Notes: generated from the sequence alone by a model not told the origin. A stretch of 64,000 bases of DNA from Kitasatospora sp. NBC_01287 (GCF_026340565.1 NZ_JAPEPB010000001.1:7228001-7292000), one strand, 5' to 3'. Shown: positions 41,982 through 50,848, numbered from the stretch's first letter. Numbers and translations are program-made.

Positions 41982-41999
41982 CCTGACTGATATGTCAGG
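41982..41999 (-). promoter_or_regulatory. Inverted repeat, probable TetR autoregulatory operator
   Basis: CCTGAC-TGATAT-GTCAGG has 6-bp perfect arms and contains the shared pattern TGACTGA-N4-TCAG. It lies 44 bp upstream of the TetR start. Confidence 0.6.
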
Positions 42000-42125
42000 G
42001 AGACCTCGGAGGGGTTGCCGCGGATTTCCCCTGATGATCGCGGCCTCGGCCGCCAGCACCTGCCGGCCGGCACGGGTGATCGTTCCGATCGCGGGGCGCG
42101 GTGCGGGTCTGTGAGCACCGAAGGC

Positions 42126-42154
42126 TTGACTGAATTTTCAGTTCGGTGAAGGAT
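42126..42154 (+). promoter_or_regulatory. Promoter and operator of deiminase 4
   Basis: TTGACT (42126-42131) is followed after 17 bp by AAGGAT. Over it lies ACTGAA-TT-TTCAGT (42129-42142), sharing TTGACTGA-N4-TCAGT with the 40533 site. The operator would block the -35 region. Confidence 0.6.
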
Positions 42155-42251
42155 GCGGGGCACACCGACCCCGGACCAGCCCGCGCCCCCGGCCCCCGCC
42201 CGGCCCGCGCCACTCGCTGACCCCCGGAGCTCCGAAGAGGAAGAGGTTGCC

Positions 42252-43262
42252 GTGACTTTCCGCATGCCTGCCGAATGGACCGAACACGAGGGCTGCCTGA
42301 TGGCCTGGCCGGTCCGGCCGGAACTCTGGGGTGACACCCTCGACGAGGTCAAGCACGAGTACGCCGAGGTCGCCCGCGCCATCGCGCGGTTCGAGCCGGT
42401 CACCATGGCGGCGCCGCCCGGCCACGGCGACGAGGCCCGCGAGCGGTGCGGCGAGGGCGTCACGGTCGTGGAGCTGCCGATGGACGACTCCTGGTTCCGC
42501 GACAGTGCCCCGATCTTCGTCCGCGACGAGGACGGCCACCGCGCCGGCGTGGACTTCAGGTTCAACTCCTGGGGCCGCAAGCACCACCCGTGGGACGCCG
42601 ACGACGAGGTGAGCGCGCTGCTCCTGGAGCACCTCGGACTTCCGGTGGTCCGCTCCGAGATGATCCTCGAAGGCGGTGCGATCACCGTCGACGGCGAGGG
42701 CACCTTGATCACTACCGAGCAGTGCCTGCTGCACCCCAACCGCAACCCGGGGATGAGCCGCGAGGAGATCGAGGCCGAGCTGAAGGCACGGCTCGGTGTC
42801 ACCAAGGTCGTCTGGCTGCCCTACGGCGGACTGCTGGACACCGAGACGGACGGCCACGTGGACGGCGTCTGCGCCTTCGTGGCCCCGGGCAAGGTCGTCG
42901 TCCAGCTGCCGGCCGATCCCGAGCACCCCGACTACGCGCGGATGCGCGCCAACCGCGCCGTCCTGGAGCACTCGACCGACGCCCAGGGCCGCCCGTTCGA
43001 GATCGTCGACCTCCCGCAGGCCGCCTGGGTCGAGGTCGACGGCAAGCGGACCGAGGTCGGCTACCTGAACTTCTACCTCGCCAACGGCGGCGTGGTCGTC
43101 CCCGTCGCGGACCATCCCGAGGACGAGGGCGCGCTGGCCGTGCTCGCCCGCGCCTACCCGGGCCGCGAGGTCGTCGGCGTGCGGGCCCGCGTCATCGCCT
43201 TCGGCGGGGGCGGCGTCCACTGCATCACCCAGCAGGTCCCGGCCGGCCGCACCAGCGCCTGA
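42252..43262 (+). CDS. Cytosolic agmatine deiminase-like enzyme (paralogue 4)
   Basis: A 336-residue enzyme with no signal peptide, closest of the five to canonical agmatine deiminase, which converts agmatine to N-carbamoylputrescine and ammonia. Segments: MPAEWTEHEGCLMAWP, MDDSWFRDSAPIF, NSWGRKHHPWD, LEGGAITVDGEG, HPNRNPGMS, DGHVDGVCAFVAPG, YLNFYLANGG and nucleophile Cys in GGGGVHCITQQ. GTG 42252 has GAAGAGGAAGAGG upstream; ATG 42264 is an alternative. It heads a gene run with the five ABC-importer genes (97 bp gap), so its substrate probably enters through that transporter. No N-carbamoylputrescine amidase is nearby. Confidence 0.88.
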   Translation: MTFRMPAEWTEHEGCLMAWPVRPELWGDTLDEVKHEYAEVARAIARFEPVTMAAPPGHGDEARERCGEGVTVVELPMDDSWFRDSAPIFVRDEDGHRAGVDFRFNSWGRKHHPWDADDEVSALLLEHLGLPVVRSEMILEGGAITVDGEGTLITTEQCLLHPNRNPGMSREEIEAELKARLGVTKVVWLPYGGLLDTETDGHVDGVCAFVAPGKVVVQLPADPEHPDYARMRANRAVLEHSTDAQGRPFEIVDLPQAAWVEVDGKRTEVGYLNFYLANGGVVVPVADHPEDEGALAVLARAYPGREVVGVRARVIAFGGGGVHCITQQVPAGRTSA

Positions 43263-43358
43263 CACCCGCTCCCCCCGGAACGCCCCGGGAACGCCCCGGA
43301 CCCCCTCCTACCGGACCCTCACCGGACCCCCCTCACCGGACACCGAAAGGAAGCGCCG

Positions 43359-45020
43359 ATGCCCCCCACCCCGCCGCGCCCGGGAAGACGCGGGAGGCGC
43401 GCCAGCGGCCTCACCCTGGCAGCCTCGGCCCTGAGCGCCCTCGCCCTGGTCGCCGCCTGCTCCGGCCCGCCGCCGGCCGGCGGCCTCGCCGGCCCGAACG
43501 CCTACGCGCTGTCGGCCACCACCCCGCCCGCGAAGGGCGACCTCGACTCGTTCAGCTGGGCCCTCTACGCCGAACCGCCGACCCTGGACTACCTCCAGGC
43601 CTTCGACTACCCGCAGAACACCATCCTCTCCAACGTCTGCGAGAGCCTGATGCGCTGGACGCCGCAGCTGGGGGAGGAGCCGGGCCTGGCGGAGAAGGCC
43701 ACCAACCCCGACCCCACCACCTGGGTCTTCGACCTGCGTCCCGGCGTGAAGTTCCACGACGGCAGCGTGATGACGGCGGACGACGCGGTGTTCAGCCTGG
43801 ACCGGCAGATGGACCCCGCCAACGGCGGCGCGTGGGCGAACGTCTTCCAGAACGTCGGGTCGATCGCCAAAACCGGGCCGCTGCAGGTCACCGTCAAGCT
43901 CAAGACCCCCGACTCCCAGTTCCCGCAGTACATGGCCACCGCCGCCGGCGTGGTCGCCGGTGAGCGGGGCGTGCGGGCGGCGGGCAAGGACTACGGCACC
44001 AGCGGCAGCCTCGACTGCACCGGCCCGTACCAGCTCGGCACCTGGACCAAGGGCCAGTCGATCGAGCTGGACCGCTTCGACGACTACTGGGGCACCAGGG
44101 CCAGGTCGAAGAAGGTCCTCTTCGAGTTCCTCACCGACGCCTCCGCCCGCACCAACGCCCTGCTCACCGGCGAGGTGGACGGCGGCTACCTGATCCCCAC
44201 CGAGAGCTACGCCCGCCTGAGGAGCAGCAGCGCCGGCACCCTCTACTTCGGTGAGGGCCTGAGCACCGTCAACGTCAACGTCACCAACATGCAGGGCCCG
44301 CTCGGCGACGTCCGGGTGCGCAAGGCGCTCTCCCTGGCGATCGACCGCACCGGGTTCGTCAACTCGGGCCTCGGCGGCAACGGCACCGCGACCACCTCGC
44401 TGACCGCCAAGGCGGCCTGGGCCGCGGCGGACGACGCGACGCGGACGACGGCCCTCGGCGGCCTCCAGCCCACCGCGCAGGACATCGCCCAGGCGACCCA
44501 GCTGGTCAAGGACGCCGGCGCGACCGGCAAGACCCTCACCATGGCCACCAGTTCGATCGGCCAGGACGTCTCGCTGCTGGCCACGGCCGTGCAGTCGGCG
44601 GGCACCAGGATCGGGCTGGACATCAAGCTGAGGACGATCGCCCCGGACGCCTTCACCGCGCTCTTCACCGACCCCAAGGCGCGCCAGGGGATCGACATGT
44701 TCCCCGAGACCTACTACCTGTCCATCACCGACCCGATGGACCTGCTCACCAACTTCCAGACCGGCGCCTACCAGAACTACGCCGGCTACAGCGACAAGGG
44801 CTACGACGACCTCGTCGAGCAGGCCGTGGGCACCTACGACCCGGCCCAGCGGCTGGCCATCGAGGCCCGGCTGAACCAGAAGGCCGCCGACCAGGTGCTC
44901 TGGATCCCGGTCGCGGAGTGGCCGACCTCGGTCTTCCTGAACAAGCGGATCACCGGCGCCCCGACCACGATCTCCTACATGTACTACCCGTGGGCGGCCG
45001 ACGTGGGGGCGGCCAAGTGA
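43359..45020 (+). CDS. Family-5 solute-binding lipoprotein of a peptide/nickel-type ABC importer
   Basis: A 553-residue substrate-binding protein with lipobox VAAC (Cys34). Family-5 signatures: LYAEPPTLDYLQAFDYPQNT, WVFDLRPGVKFHDGSVMTAD, DCTGPYQLGTW, NMQGPLGDVRVRKALSLAID. Such proteins bind oligopeptides, nickel chelates or opines. GAAAGGAAG lies upstream of the ATG. Its stop overlaps the permease GTG. Given the context, a guanidino/ureido compound, an arginine peptide, or nickel for the urease are all possible cargoes. Confidence 0.9.
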   Translation: MPPTPPRPGRRGRRASGLTLAASALSALALVAACSGPPPAGGLAGPNAYALSATTPPAKGDLDSFSWALYAEPPTLDYLQAFDYPQNTILSNVCESLMRWTPQLGEEPGLAEKATNPDPTTWVFDLRPGVKFHDGSVMTADDAVFSLDRQMDPANGGAWANVFQNVGSIAKTGPLQVTVKLKTPDSQFPQYMATAAGVVAGERGVRAAGKDYGTSGSLDCTGPYQLGTWTKGQSIELDRFDDYWGTRARSKKVLFEFLTDASARTNALLTGEVDGGYLIPTESYARLRSSSAGTLYFGEGLSTVNVNVTNMQGPLGDVRVRKALSLAIDRTGFVNSGLGGNGTATTSLTAKAAWAAADDATRTTALGGLQPTAQDIAQATQLVKDAGATGKTLTMATSSIGQDVSLLATAVQSAGTRIGLDIKLRTIAPDAFTALFTDPKARQGIDMFPETYYLSITDPMDLLTNFQTGAYQNYAGYSDKGYDDLVEQAVGTYDPAQRLAIEARLNQKAADQVLWIPVAEWPTSVFLNKRITGAPTTISYMYYPWAADVGAAK

Positions 45021-45976
45021 CGTTCGCGAGATTCGCCGTCCGCCGGCTGCTGGAGATGGCCGCCACCCTGCTCGGCGCCTCCTTCGTGATCTTCGGCGCG
45101 ATGTACCTGGCACCGGGTGATCCGGCGAGCTTCCTGCTCTCCGGGCGCTCGGCCTCACCGGCCGCCCTGACGGCGATCAACAACGAGTACCACCTCAACG
45201 ACCCGTTCTTCGAGCGCTACTTCCGCTGGCTCGGCCAGATCCTGCACGGCGACTTCGGGCGCTCGATCGAGTACCGCACCGACGTCTCCAAGCTGCTCGC
45301 CGACCGGCTGCCCAGCACCCTGCTGCTGGTCGCGATGGCACTGGTCCTGGTGGTCGCGGCGGGCCTGGCGCTCGGCTGGATCGGCGCGGTGCGCGCCGGG
45401 GCCGTCGACTCGACGATCCTGGTCACCACCACCGTCGCTGTCGGCACCCCGTCCTTCGTCGCCGCCATCCTGCTCCAGGGGCTGTTCTCGGTGTGCCTGG
45501 GCTGGTTCCCCACCGGCGGGGGCGGCCAGGGCCTGGGAGACATGATCTGGCACCTCACGCTGCCCGCGATCGCCCTGGCCCTCTACCTGATCGGCATGCT
45601 CGCCCGGGTCACCCGCGCCGCCATGCTCGAACAACTGGGGCGCGAGCACGTCACCGTCGCCCGCAGCCGCGGCGTCCCGGAGCGGCAGGTGATCTGGCGC
45701 CACGTGTTCCGCAACGCGCTGGGCACGGTGCTCACCACCGGCGGCCTGATCGTCTCCACCCTGATCATCTGCACCGTGCTGGTGGAGTCCGCGTTCAGCA
45801 TCGGCGGCATCGGACAGCTCCTCGAACTCGCCACCACCACCAAGGACTTCCCCACGGTCCAGGCCATCTCCCTGCTCATCGTCGGGCTGTTCATGACCGT
45901 GAACCTCGTCATCGACCTGCTCTTCCCGCTGGTCGATCCCACGGTCACCCTCGGCGCCCGGAGGTCCACCGCATGA
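45017..45976 (+). CDS. ABC importer permease, DppB-type
   Basis: A 319-residue inner-membrane protein with six predicted helices. The N-terminal helix (RRLLEMAATLLGASFVIFGA), MYLAPGDPASFLL, and the cytoplasmic coupling motif region (HVTVARSRGVPERQVIWRHV, FRNAL) are typical of the first permease of peptide/nickel transporters. GTG overlaps the binding-protein stop by 4 nt. Confidence 0.9.
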   Translation: MTFARFAVRRLLEMAATLLGASFVIFGAMYLAPGDPASFLLSGRSASPAALTAINNEYHLNDPFFERYFRWLGQILHGDFGRSIEYRTDVSKLLADRLPSTLLLVAMALVLVVAAGLALGWIGAVRAGAVDSTILVTTTVAVGTPSFVAAILLQGLFSVCLGWFPTGGGGQGLGDMIWHLTLPAIALALYLIGMLARVTRAAMLEQLGREHVTVARSRGVPERQVIWRHVFRNALGTVLTTGGLIVSTLIICTVLVESAFSIGGIGQLLELATTTKDFPTVQAISLLIVGLFMTVNLVIDLLFPLVDPTVTLGARRSTA

Positions 45977-46827
45977 CCACCGCCCTCACCCGCAGGCCCG
46001 GTCTCGGCCGCATCCGGGCCACCCGGCAGCCGCTCCACCTGGCCTGCCTCGGCTTCGCCGTCCTGGTCGTCCTGGCGGCGCTGCTCGCGCCGTGGATCGC
46101 CCCGGGCGACCCGAACTCGGTCGACCTCGGCAACCTGCTCGCCGGGCCGTCCGCCGACCACCTGCTCGGCGTCGACTCCGCCGGCCGCGACACCCTCTCC
46201 CGGTTGCTGCTGGGCGCCCGCACCTCGCTGATCGGCCCGCTCGGCGTCGTCGTCTTCTCCACCCTCGCCGGTGTGGCGGTCGGCGTGGCCGCCGGCTGGC
46301 GCGGCGGCTGGCTGGACTCCGTGCTCTCGCGCAGCACCGAACTCGTCTTCGCCTTCCCCGGCCTGCTGCTCGCGATCCTGATCGCCACGGTCTACGGCGA
46401 GGGACTGCTCGCCCCGGTGATCGCCCTGGCCATCGCCTACCTGCCCTACGTCTCCCGGCTGACCCGCTCGCTCGTGCTGGCCGAGCGCGAGCGCCCCCAC
46501 ATCGCCGCGTACCAGGTCCAGGGCCACTCCTCCCTGCAGATCTGCCTGCGGCACGTCATCCCCAACATCGCGCCCGTCGTGCTCGCCCAGTCCACCATCA
46601 ACTTCGGCTACGCCCTGATCGACCTCGCGGGCCTCTCCTACCTCGGACTCGGCGTCCCCGCGCTGACCCCCGACTGGGGCCGGATGGTCTTCGACGGCCA
46701 GACCGCCATCCAACGCGGCTACCCGCTCTCCGCGATCCTGCCCTGCCTGGCGATCGTGCTGACCGTCGTCGCCTTCAACGTCGTCGGCGAACGCTGGGCC
46801 GACCAGGTCGCCCGGAGGGACCGATGA
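45973..46827 (+). CDS. ABC importer permease, DppC-type
   Basis: A 284-residue inner-membrane protein: HLLGVDSAGRDTLSRLLLGA, RTSLIGPLGV, coupling region RERPHIAAYQVQGHSSLQIC, LRHVIPNIAPVVLAQ, and ALIDLAGLSYLGLGVPALTP. These are standard for the second permease of this transporter class. ATGA overlap with the preceding gene. Confidence 0.92.
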   Translation: MTTALTRRPGLGRIRATRQPLHLACLGFAVLVVLAALLAPWIAPGDPNSVDLGNLLAGPSADHLLGVDSAGRDTLSRLLLGARTSLIGPLGVVVFSTLAGVAVGVAAGWRGGWLDSVLSRSTELVFAFPGLLLAILIATVYGEGLLAPVIALAIAYLPYVSRLTRSLVLAERERPHIAAYQVQGHSSLQICLRHVIPNIAPVVLAQSTINFGYALIDLAGLSYLGLGVPALTPDWGRMVFDGQTAIQRGYPLSAILPCLAIVLTVVAFNVVGERWADQVARRDR

Positions 46828-47804
46828 CCCGCACCCTCGACATCAGGAACCTGAGCCTGCGCCTGCCGGACACCGCCCGGCCCGTGCTCGACGGCGTCGA
46901 CCTGCACATCGCGGCCGGCGAGACCGTCGCCCTGGTCGGCGAATCCGGTTCCGGCAAGACCATGACCTCGCGATCCGTGCTCAGCCTCCTCCCGAAGGGC
47001 GCCCGGACGGCGGGCGAGGTCCACGTCGCGGGGGAGAACGTACTGGCCCTGAACCCGCGGGAACTGCGCGCGCTGCGCACCGGCCGGGCCGCGATGATCT
47101 TCCAGGACCCGCGGGCGGCCATCAACCCGCTGCGCCGGGTCGGCGACTTCCTCACCGAGAGCGTGCGCCTGGCCGGCACCATGGACGAGGACGGCGCCAC
47201 CCACCGCGCCGCCGAACTCCTGGAGGCCGTCGGCCTCGACGCCGCGGTCCTGCGCCGCTACCCCGGGCAGCTCTCCGGCGGCATGCTGCAGCGCGTGATG
47301 ATCGCCGCCGCGCTGATGGGCGACCCGGTGCTGCTGCTGGCCGACGAGCCCACCACCGCGCTGGACGTCACCAGTCAGGCGGAAGTGGTCTCGCTGATCG
47401 GTGAGTTGAAGGAGCGCTTCGGCACCGCGCTGCTCTTCGTCACCCACGACCTCGGCCTCGCCGCGGCCATCAGCGACCGGGTCTACGTGATGTACGCGGG
47501 ACGGATCGTGGAGACGGGCCCGGTCGGCCCCCTCTTCGCCGAGCCCCGCCACCCCTACACCCTGGCGCTGCTCGCGGCCACCCCGCACCTGGCGGCCCCC
47601 GGCGGCAGGCTCGCCGCCATCGAGGGTCAACCACCCGACCTGCGGCACGAGTTGGCGGGGTGCCCGTTCGCCCCGCGGTGCCGCTTCGCGACCGCCGTCT
47701 GCAGCACCGAGGTGCCGCAGCCGCAGGCCGCGCCGGGCGTGCCCGACCACCTGTCCGCGTGCCACCACAGTGACCACCTCGCGGAGGGTGCCGCCGATGC
47801 CTGA
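46824..47804 (+). CDS. ABC importer ATPase, DppD-type
   Basis: A 326-residue ATPase: Walker A GESGSGKT, Q-loop FQDPRAAINPLRR, signature LSGGMLQR, Walker B LLLADEPTTALD, H-loop THD. The C-terminal oligopeptide-transporter extension has four Cys (GCPFAPRCRFATAVC and SACHH), which in DppD-like proteins can hold an iron-sulfur cluster. ATGA overlap with the permease. Confidence 0.92.
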   Translation: MTRTLDIRNLSLRLPDTARPVLDGVDLHIAAGETVALVGESGSGKTMTSRSVLSLLPKGARTAGEVHVAGENVLALNPRELRALRTGRAAMIFQDPRAAINPLRRVGDFLTESVRLAGTMDEDGATHRAAELLEAVGLDAAVLRRYPGQLSGGMLQRVMIAAALMGDPVLLLADEPTTALDVTSQAEVVSLIGELKERFGTALLFVTHDLGLAAAISDRVYVMYAGRIVETGPVGPLFAEPRHPYTLALLAATPHLAAPGGRLAAIEGQPPDLRHELAGCPFAPRCRFATAVCSTEVPQPQAAPGVPDHLSACHHSDHLAEGAADA

Positions 47805-48627
47805 CACCGTGCTCGAAGTCAGCGGCCTGCACAGGACGTACGGCACCTTCCGTGCCGTCGACGACGTCTCCTTCGCGCTCGCCGCGGGCGGATCCCTCGG
47901 GATCGTCGGGGAGTCGGGCTCCGGCAAGACCACCACCGCCCGGATCATCGTCGGCCTGGAGCGCGCCGACGCCGGAAAGGTGCTGCTGCACGGGCGCGAC
48001 CGTACCGAGCGAGCCCGGGGCAAGGCCCAACGCCTGGCGCGGGCCCGCCAGGTCCAGATGGTCTTCCAGGACCCCTACCTCTCCCTGGACCCGCGCACCA
48101 GCGTCGGGGCGGCGCTGCGCGAGACCCTGCGGCTGCACTTCCCCGAGCAGGACCACGCCCGCCGGATCACCGAACTCCTCGACCAGGTCGGCCTCGGCTC
48201 CCGGGCCGCGAGCGCGCTGCCCCGCCAACTCTCCGGCGGCCAGCGCCAGCGCGTCGCCATCGCCCGCGCCCTGGCCGTCGAACCCGCGGTCATGGTCCTG
48301 GACGAGGCGGTCGCGGCCCTGGACGTCTCCGTGCAGGCGCAGGTCCTCAACCTGCTCGCCGACATCCGCGAAGAGACCGGCATCGGCTACCTCTTCATCA
48401 CCCACGACCTCGGCGTGGTCCGCTGCGTCACCGACGACGTCATCGTCATGCGGCACGGCGGGATCGTCGAGGAGGGGCCCACCGGCGAGGTGCTGGCCGA
48501 ACCCCGGCACCCCTACACGCGCCTGCTGCTGGACTCCGTGCCACGGCCGGGCTGGGACCCGCGGCGCATCGCGGCGGCCCGGCGCGCGCTCCAGGAGGCG
48601 CCTGCCGAGCCGGCCGGGCACACGTGA
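47797..48627 (+). CDS. ABC importer ATPase, DppF-type
   Basis: A 276-residue ATPase: Walker A GESGSGKTTT, Q-loop FQDPYLSLDPR, signature LSGGQRQR, Walker B MVLDEAVAALD (Ala for the usual Pro/Thr) and THD. It overlaps the previous gene by 8 nt. It lacks the Cys-rich tail seen in its partner. Last gene of the operon, convergent with a TetR gene. Confidence 0.9.
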   Translation: MPDTVLEVSGLHRTYGTFRAVDDVSFALAAGGSLGIVGESGSGKTTTARIIVGLERADAGKVLLHGRDRTERARGKAQRLARARQVQMVFQDPYLSLDPRTSVGAALRETLRLHFPEQDHARRITELLDQVGLGSRAASALPRQLSGGQRQRVAIARALAVEPAVMVLDEAVAALDVSVQAQVLNLLADIREETGIGYLFITHDLGVVRCVTDDVIVMRHGGIVEEGPTGEVLAEPRHPYTRLLLDSVPRPGWDPRRIAAARRALQEAPAEPAGHT

Positions 48628-48646
48628 CCGTCAGCGGTCGCGGGGC

Positions 48647-49300
48647 TCAGCCGCCCGCCGCCAGCGCGCGAACCAGGCCCCGGAGCGCGGCGGCGGCGTC
48701 GAGCTGAGGATCCAGGGACCGGATCGCCGCCAGCCCGTCGACCGCCCCGGCGACGGCCTCACCCAGGGGCCGCGGGTCGATGCCGTCGCCGCGCTCCTGG
48801 GCCAGCACCTCGAACAGTGCGATGAAGCAGGCCCGCCAGCGGCGGTACTCCGCCTCCAGGGCGACCCGCACGCGGTCGTCGTGCAGGGCGAACCAGTGCA
48901 GCGCGGAGTGCAGCCGGGCCAGGTCGGCGCCCTCGGGCTGGGTCAGCAGCGCGAGGACCCGCTCGGCGCGCTCGGCGAACGTGCCGGGAGCGTCGACGGC
49001 CGCCTCCAGCGGCGCGATCCACTCGGGCCGGATGTCCTCGACGACCGCCACGATCAGATCGGTCCGGTCCGCGAAGTGATAGTGGCACATGCCGTGCGAA
49101 ATCCCGCACATCGCGGCCACGTTGCGGGTCGTGAAGCGCTCGCCGCCCGCGCTGGCCAGCAGGGTCCTGGCCGCCGCGACCAGGCGCGCGCGGGTCTGCT
49201 CACCCTTGGCCGAGGCCCGCGCCCGGCCGGCCGGGCGCGGCGGGCCGACGGGAGGGTCTGCGGGAGTCGCGGTGGTGGCGTCCTGCGCGCGTGCGGCCAT
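48647..49300 (-). CDS. TetR family regulator, BetI-like
   Basis: A 217-residue repressor with an Ala/Pro-rich N-terminus and helix-turn-helix RLVAAARTLLASAGGERFTT, VAAMCGISHGMCHYHFADR. The His-rich recognition helix differs from the paired TetRs at 40687/41366, so it should read another operator. Divergent from deiminase 5; the 150-bp gap contains a near-perfect palindrome over the promoter. Confidence 0.87.
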   Translation of the reverse strand: MAARAQDATTATPADPPVGPPRPAGRARASAKGEQTRARLVAAARTLLASAGGERFTTRNVAAMCGISHGMCHYHFADRTDLIVAVVEDIRPEWIAPLEAAVDAPGTFAERAERVLALLTQPEGADLARLHSALHWFALHDDRVRVALEAEYRRWRACFIALFEVLAQERGDGIDPRPLGEAVAGAVDGLAAIRSLDPQLDAAAALRGLVRALAAGG

Positions 49301-49376
49301 GGCGCCACTCTAACGAGCCCGCGGCCGCCGGCCGGCGGGCCCCGCTCCGATCGTGGGCGAATCGCTGCGAGGGGTA

Positions 49377-49405
49377 TTGACCGAGCGCTTGGTCAGTTTT
49401 ATGTT
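49377..49405 (+). promoter_or_regulatory. Promoter overlapped by a TetR operator, for deiminase 5
   Basis: TTGACC (49377-49382) and TATGTT (49400-49405) are spaced by 17 bp, a near-ideal promoter. TGACCGAGC-GCTTGGTCA (49378-49395) is palindromic in 8 of 9 pairs and fills the spacer. It lies between divergent TetR and deiminase genes. Confidence 0.7.
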
Positions 49406-49451
49406 CACCGTCAACCGCGGTGATGTCGCGGACAGTTGACTGGAGGCAGAG

Positions 49452-50714
49452 ATGAACGAGCACGTGGACCCCCGGCCGCGCGCCGGGGTCGGCAGACGCG
49501 GATTCCTGACGGCCGCGGGCCTCGCCGCGGCGGGCGTCGCGGTCACCACCGCGACCGGCGGCCGGGCGGTGGCCGCCCAGCGCCGCGGGCCGGCCGCCGC
49601 CGCGGGCCGGGCGGCTCCCGCGATTTCCGCAACTCCCGCGACGGGCGCGGCAGGCACGGCAAGCGCGGCAGGCACGGCAGGCAGGGTGGGCCGGGCCGGC
49701 GCGACGGGCTACGTCGTCCCGCTGGACACCCTGCGCCACACCCGGACCTGGATGGCCTGGCCGGACAGCACCAGCATCTGGCGCAACCAACTCAGCGGCG
49801 TCCAGTCGAACATCGCGCTGGTCGCCAAGACCATCGCGAAGTACGAGCCGGTCATCATGTGCGCCAACCCGGCGAGCGCCGCCAAGGCCCGCTCGATGTG
49901 CGGCTCGGCCGTCACGGTCATCAGCTCGATCCCGGTCGACGACTGCTGGATGCGCGACACCGGCCCGATCTTCCGCACCGACGGAGCGGGCGGCCTCGAC
50001 GCCGTCGGCCTCAACTTCAACGGTTGGGGCAACAAGCAGAACCCGCACCAGAACGACGCCCTGGTCGCCCAGCACGTCGCGGCCTACCTGGGCGTCCCCT
50101 TCACCGCCGCCGGGCTCGTCTGCGAGGGAGGAGCCGTCGAGACCGACGCGGCCGGCACCCTGATGGCCACCCGGAGCAGCATCATCAACAGCGACCGGAA
50201 CCCCGATCTGTCACAGGCCCAGATCGAGTCGGCCCTGTGCGCGGCCTACGGCGCCTCCGAGGTGATCTGGTTCACCGGCATCTCGGGCCAGGACATCACC
50301 GACGACCACGTCGACGCCACCTCCCGGTTCCTCGGTGCCGGGACCGCCGCCGTTCAGATGCCGCTGTCGAGCGACACCGACATCTGGTCCAACGACGAGC
50401 GCCAGCAGTACCAGACCCTCTCCACCGCCACCGACGCGCAGGGGGCGGCCATCGCGGTCAGCAAGATCCAGGGCCCCAACTACAACCGCATCCGGTCGAC
50501 CAACCCCGACTTCGTCGGCTCCTACGCCAACTACTACGTCTGCAACGGCGCGGTGATCTCGGCGCAGTTCGGCGACACCAGCGCCGACGCCGCCGCCAGG
50601 ACCACCCTGGCCCGCCTCTTCCCGGGCCGCACCATCGAGCAGCTGAACATCGACTACATCGGAGCGGGCGGCGGCGGCATCCACTGCGTCACCCAGCAGC
50701 AACCGGCCCCGTAG
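49452..50714 (+). CDS. Tat-exported agmatine/peptidylarginine deiminase-family protein (paralogue 5)
   Basis: A 420-residue enzyme. The N-terminus has a Tat motif (GRRGFLT) and a cleavage site near AVAA, then an Ala/Gly/Thr-rich linker of about 50 residues. Catalytic segments: VDDCWMRDTGPIF, FNGWGNKQNPH, CEGGAVETDA, NSDRNPDLS, ITDDHVDATSRF and GGGGIHCVTQQ. GGAGG lies upstream of the ATG. Most similar to paralogue 3 by eye (both have TRTWM, IDVTSRF/VDATSRF). Controlled by its own divergent TetR. A hairpin terminator follows. Confidence 0.87.
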   Translation: MNEHVDPRPRAGVGRRGFLTAAGLAAAGVAVTTATGGRAVAAQRRGPAAAAGRAAPAISATPATGAAGTASAAGTAGRVGRAGATGYVVPLDTLRHTRTWMAWPDSTSIWRNQLSGVQSNIALVAKTIAKYEPVIMCANPASAAKARSMCGSAVTVISSIPVDDCWMRDTGPIFRTDGAGGLDAVGLNFNGWGNKQNPHQNDALVAQHVAAYLGVPFTAAGLVCEGGAVETDAAGTLMATRSSIINSDRNPDLSQAQIESALCAAYGASEVIWFTGISGQDITDDHVDATSRFLGAGTAAVQMPLSSDTDIWSNDERQQYQTLSTATDAQGAAIAVSKIQGPNYNRIRSTNPDFVGSYANYYVCNGAVISAQFGDTSADAAARTTLARLFPGRTIEQLNIDYIGAGGGGIHCVTQQQPAP

Positions 50715-50725
50715 CAGCGGAAATC

Positions 50726-50754
50726 CGGCCGGCCCGGCCGCTCCGGGCCGGCCG
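50726..50754 (+). terminator. Hairpin terminator, 12-bp stem
   Basis: cggccggcccgg at 50726-50737 pairs perfectly with 50743-50754 across a 5-nt loop, 12 bp after the deiminase 5 stop. Confidence 0.75.
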
Positions 50755-50848
50755 ACTCCCGAGCGGGCTCGGCCAGGCCCGGCCAGGCCCTGGCAGGCAA
50801 CCAGCGGGGCACCAGCGCCGGGTGAGCCGGAGGACATACGATCAGCCC

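Noticed and set aside
41939..42805. Extended TetR frame upstream of 41938
   Set aside because: It overlaps the plus-strand deiminase 4 gene and its promoter; the helix-turn-helix begins right after the ATG at 41938.
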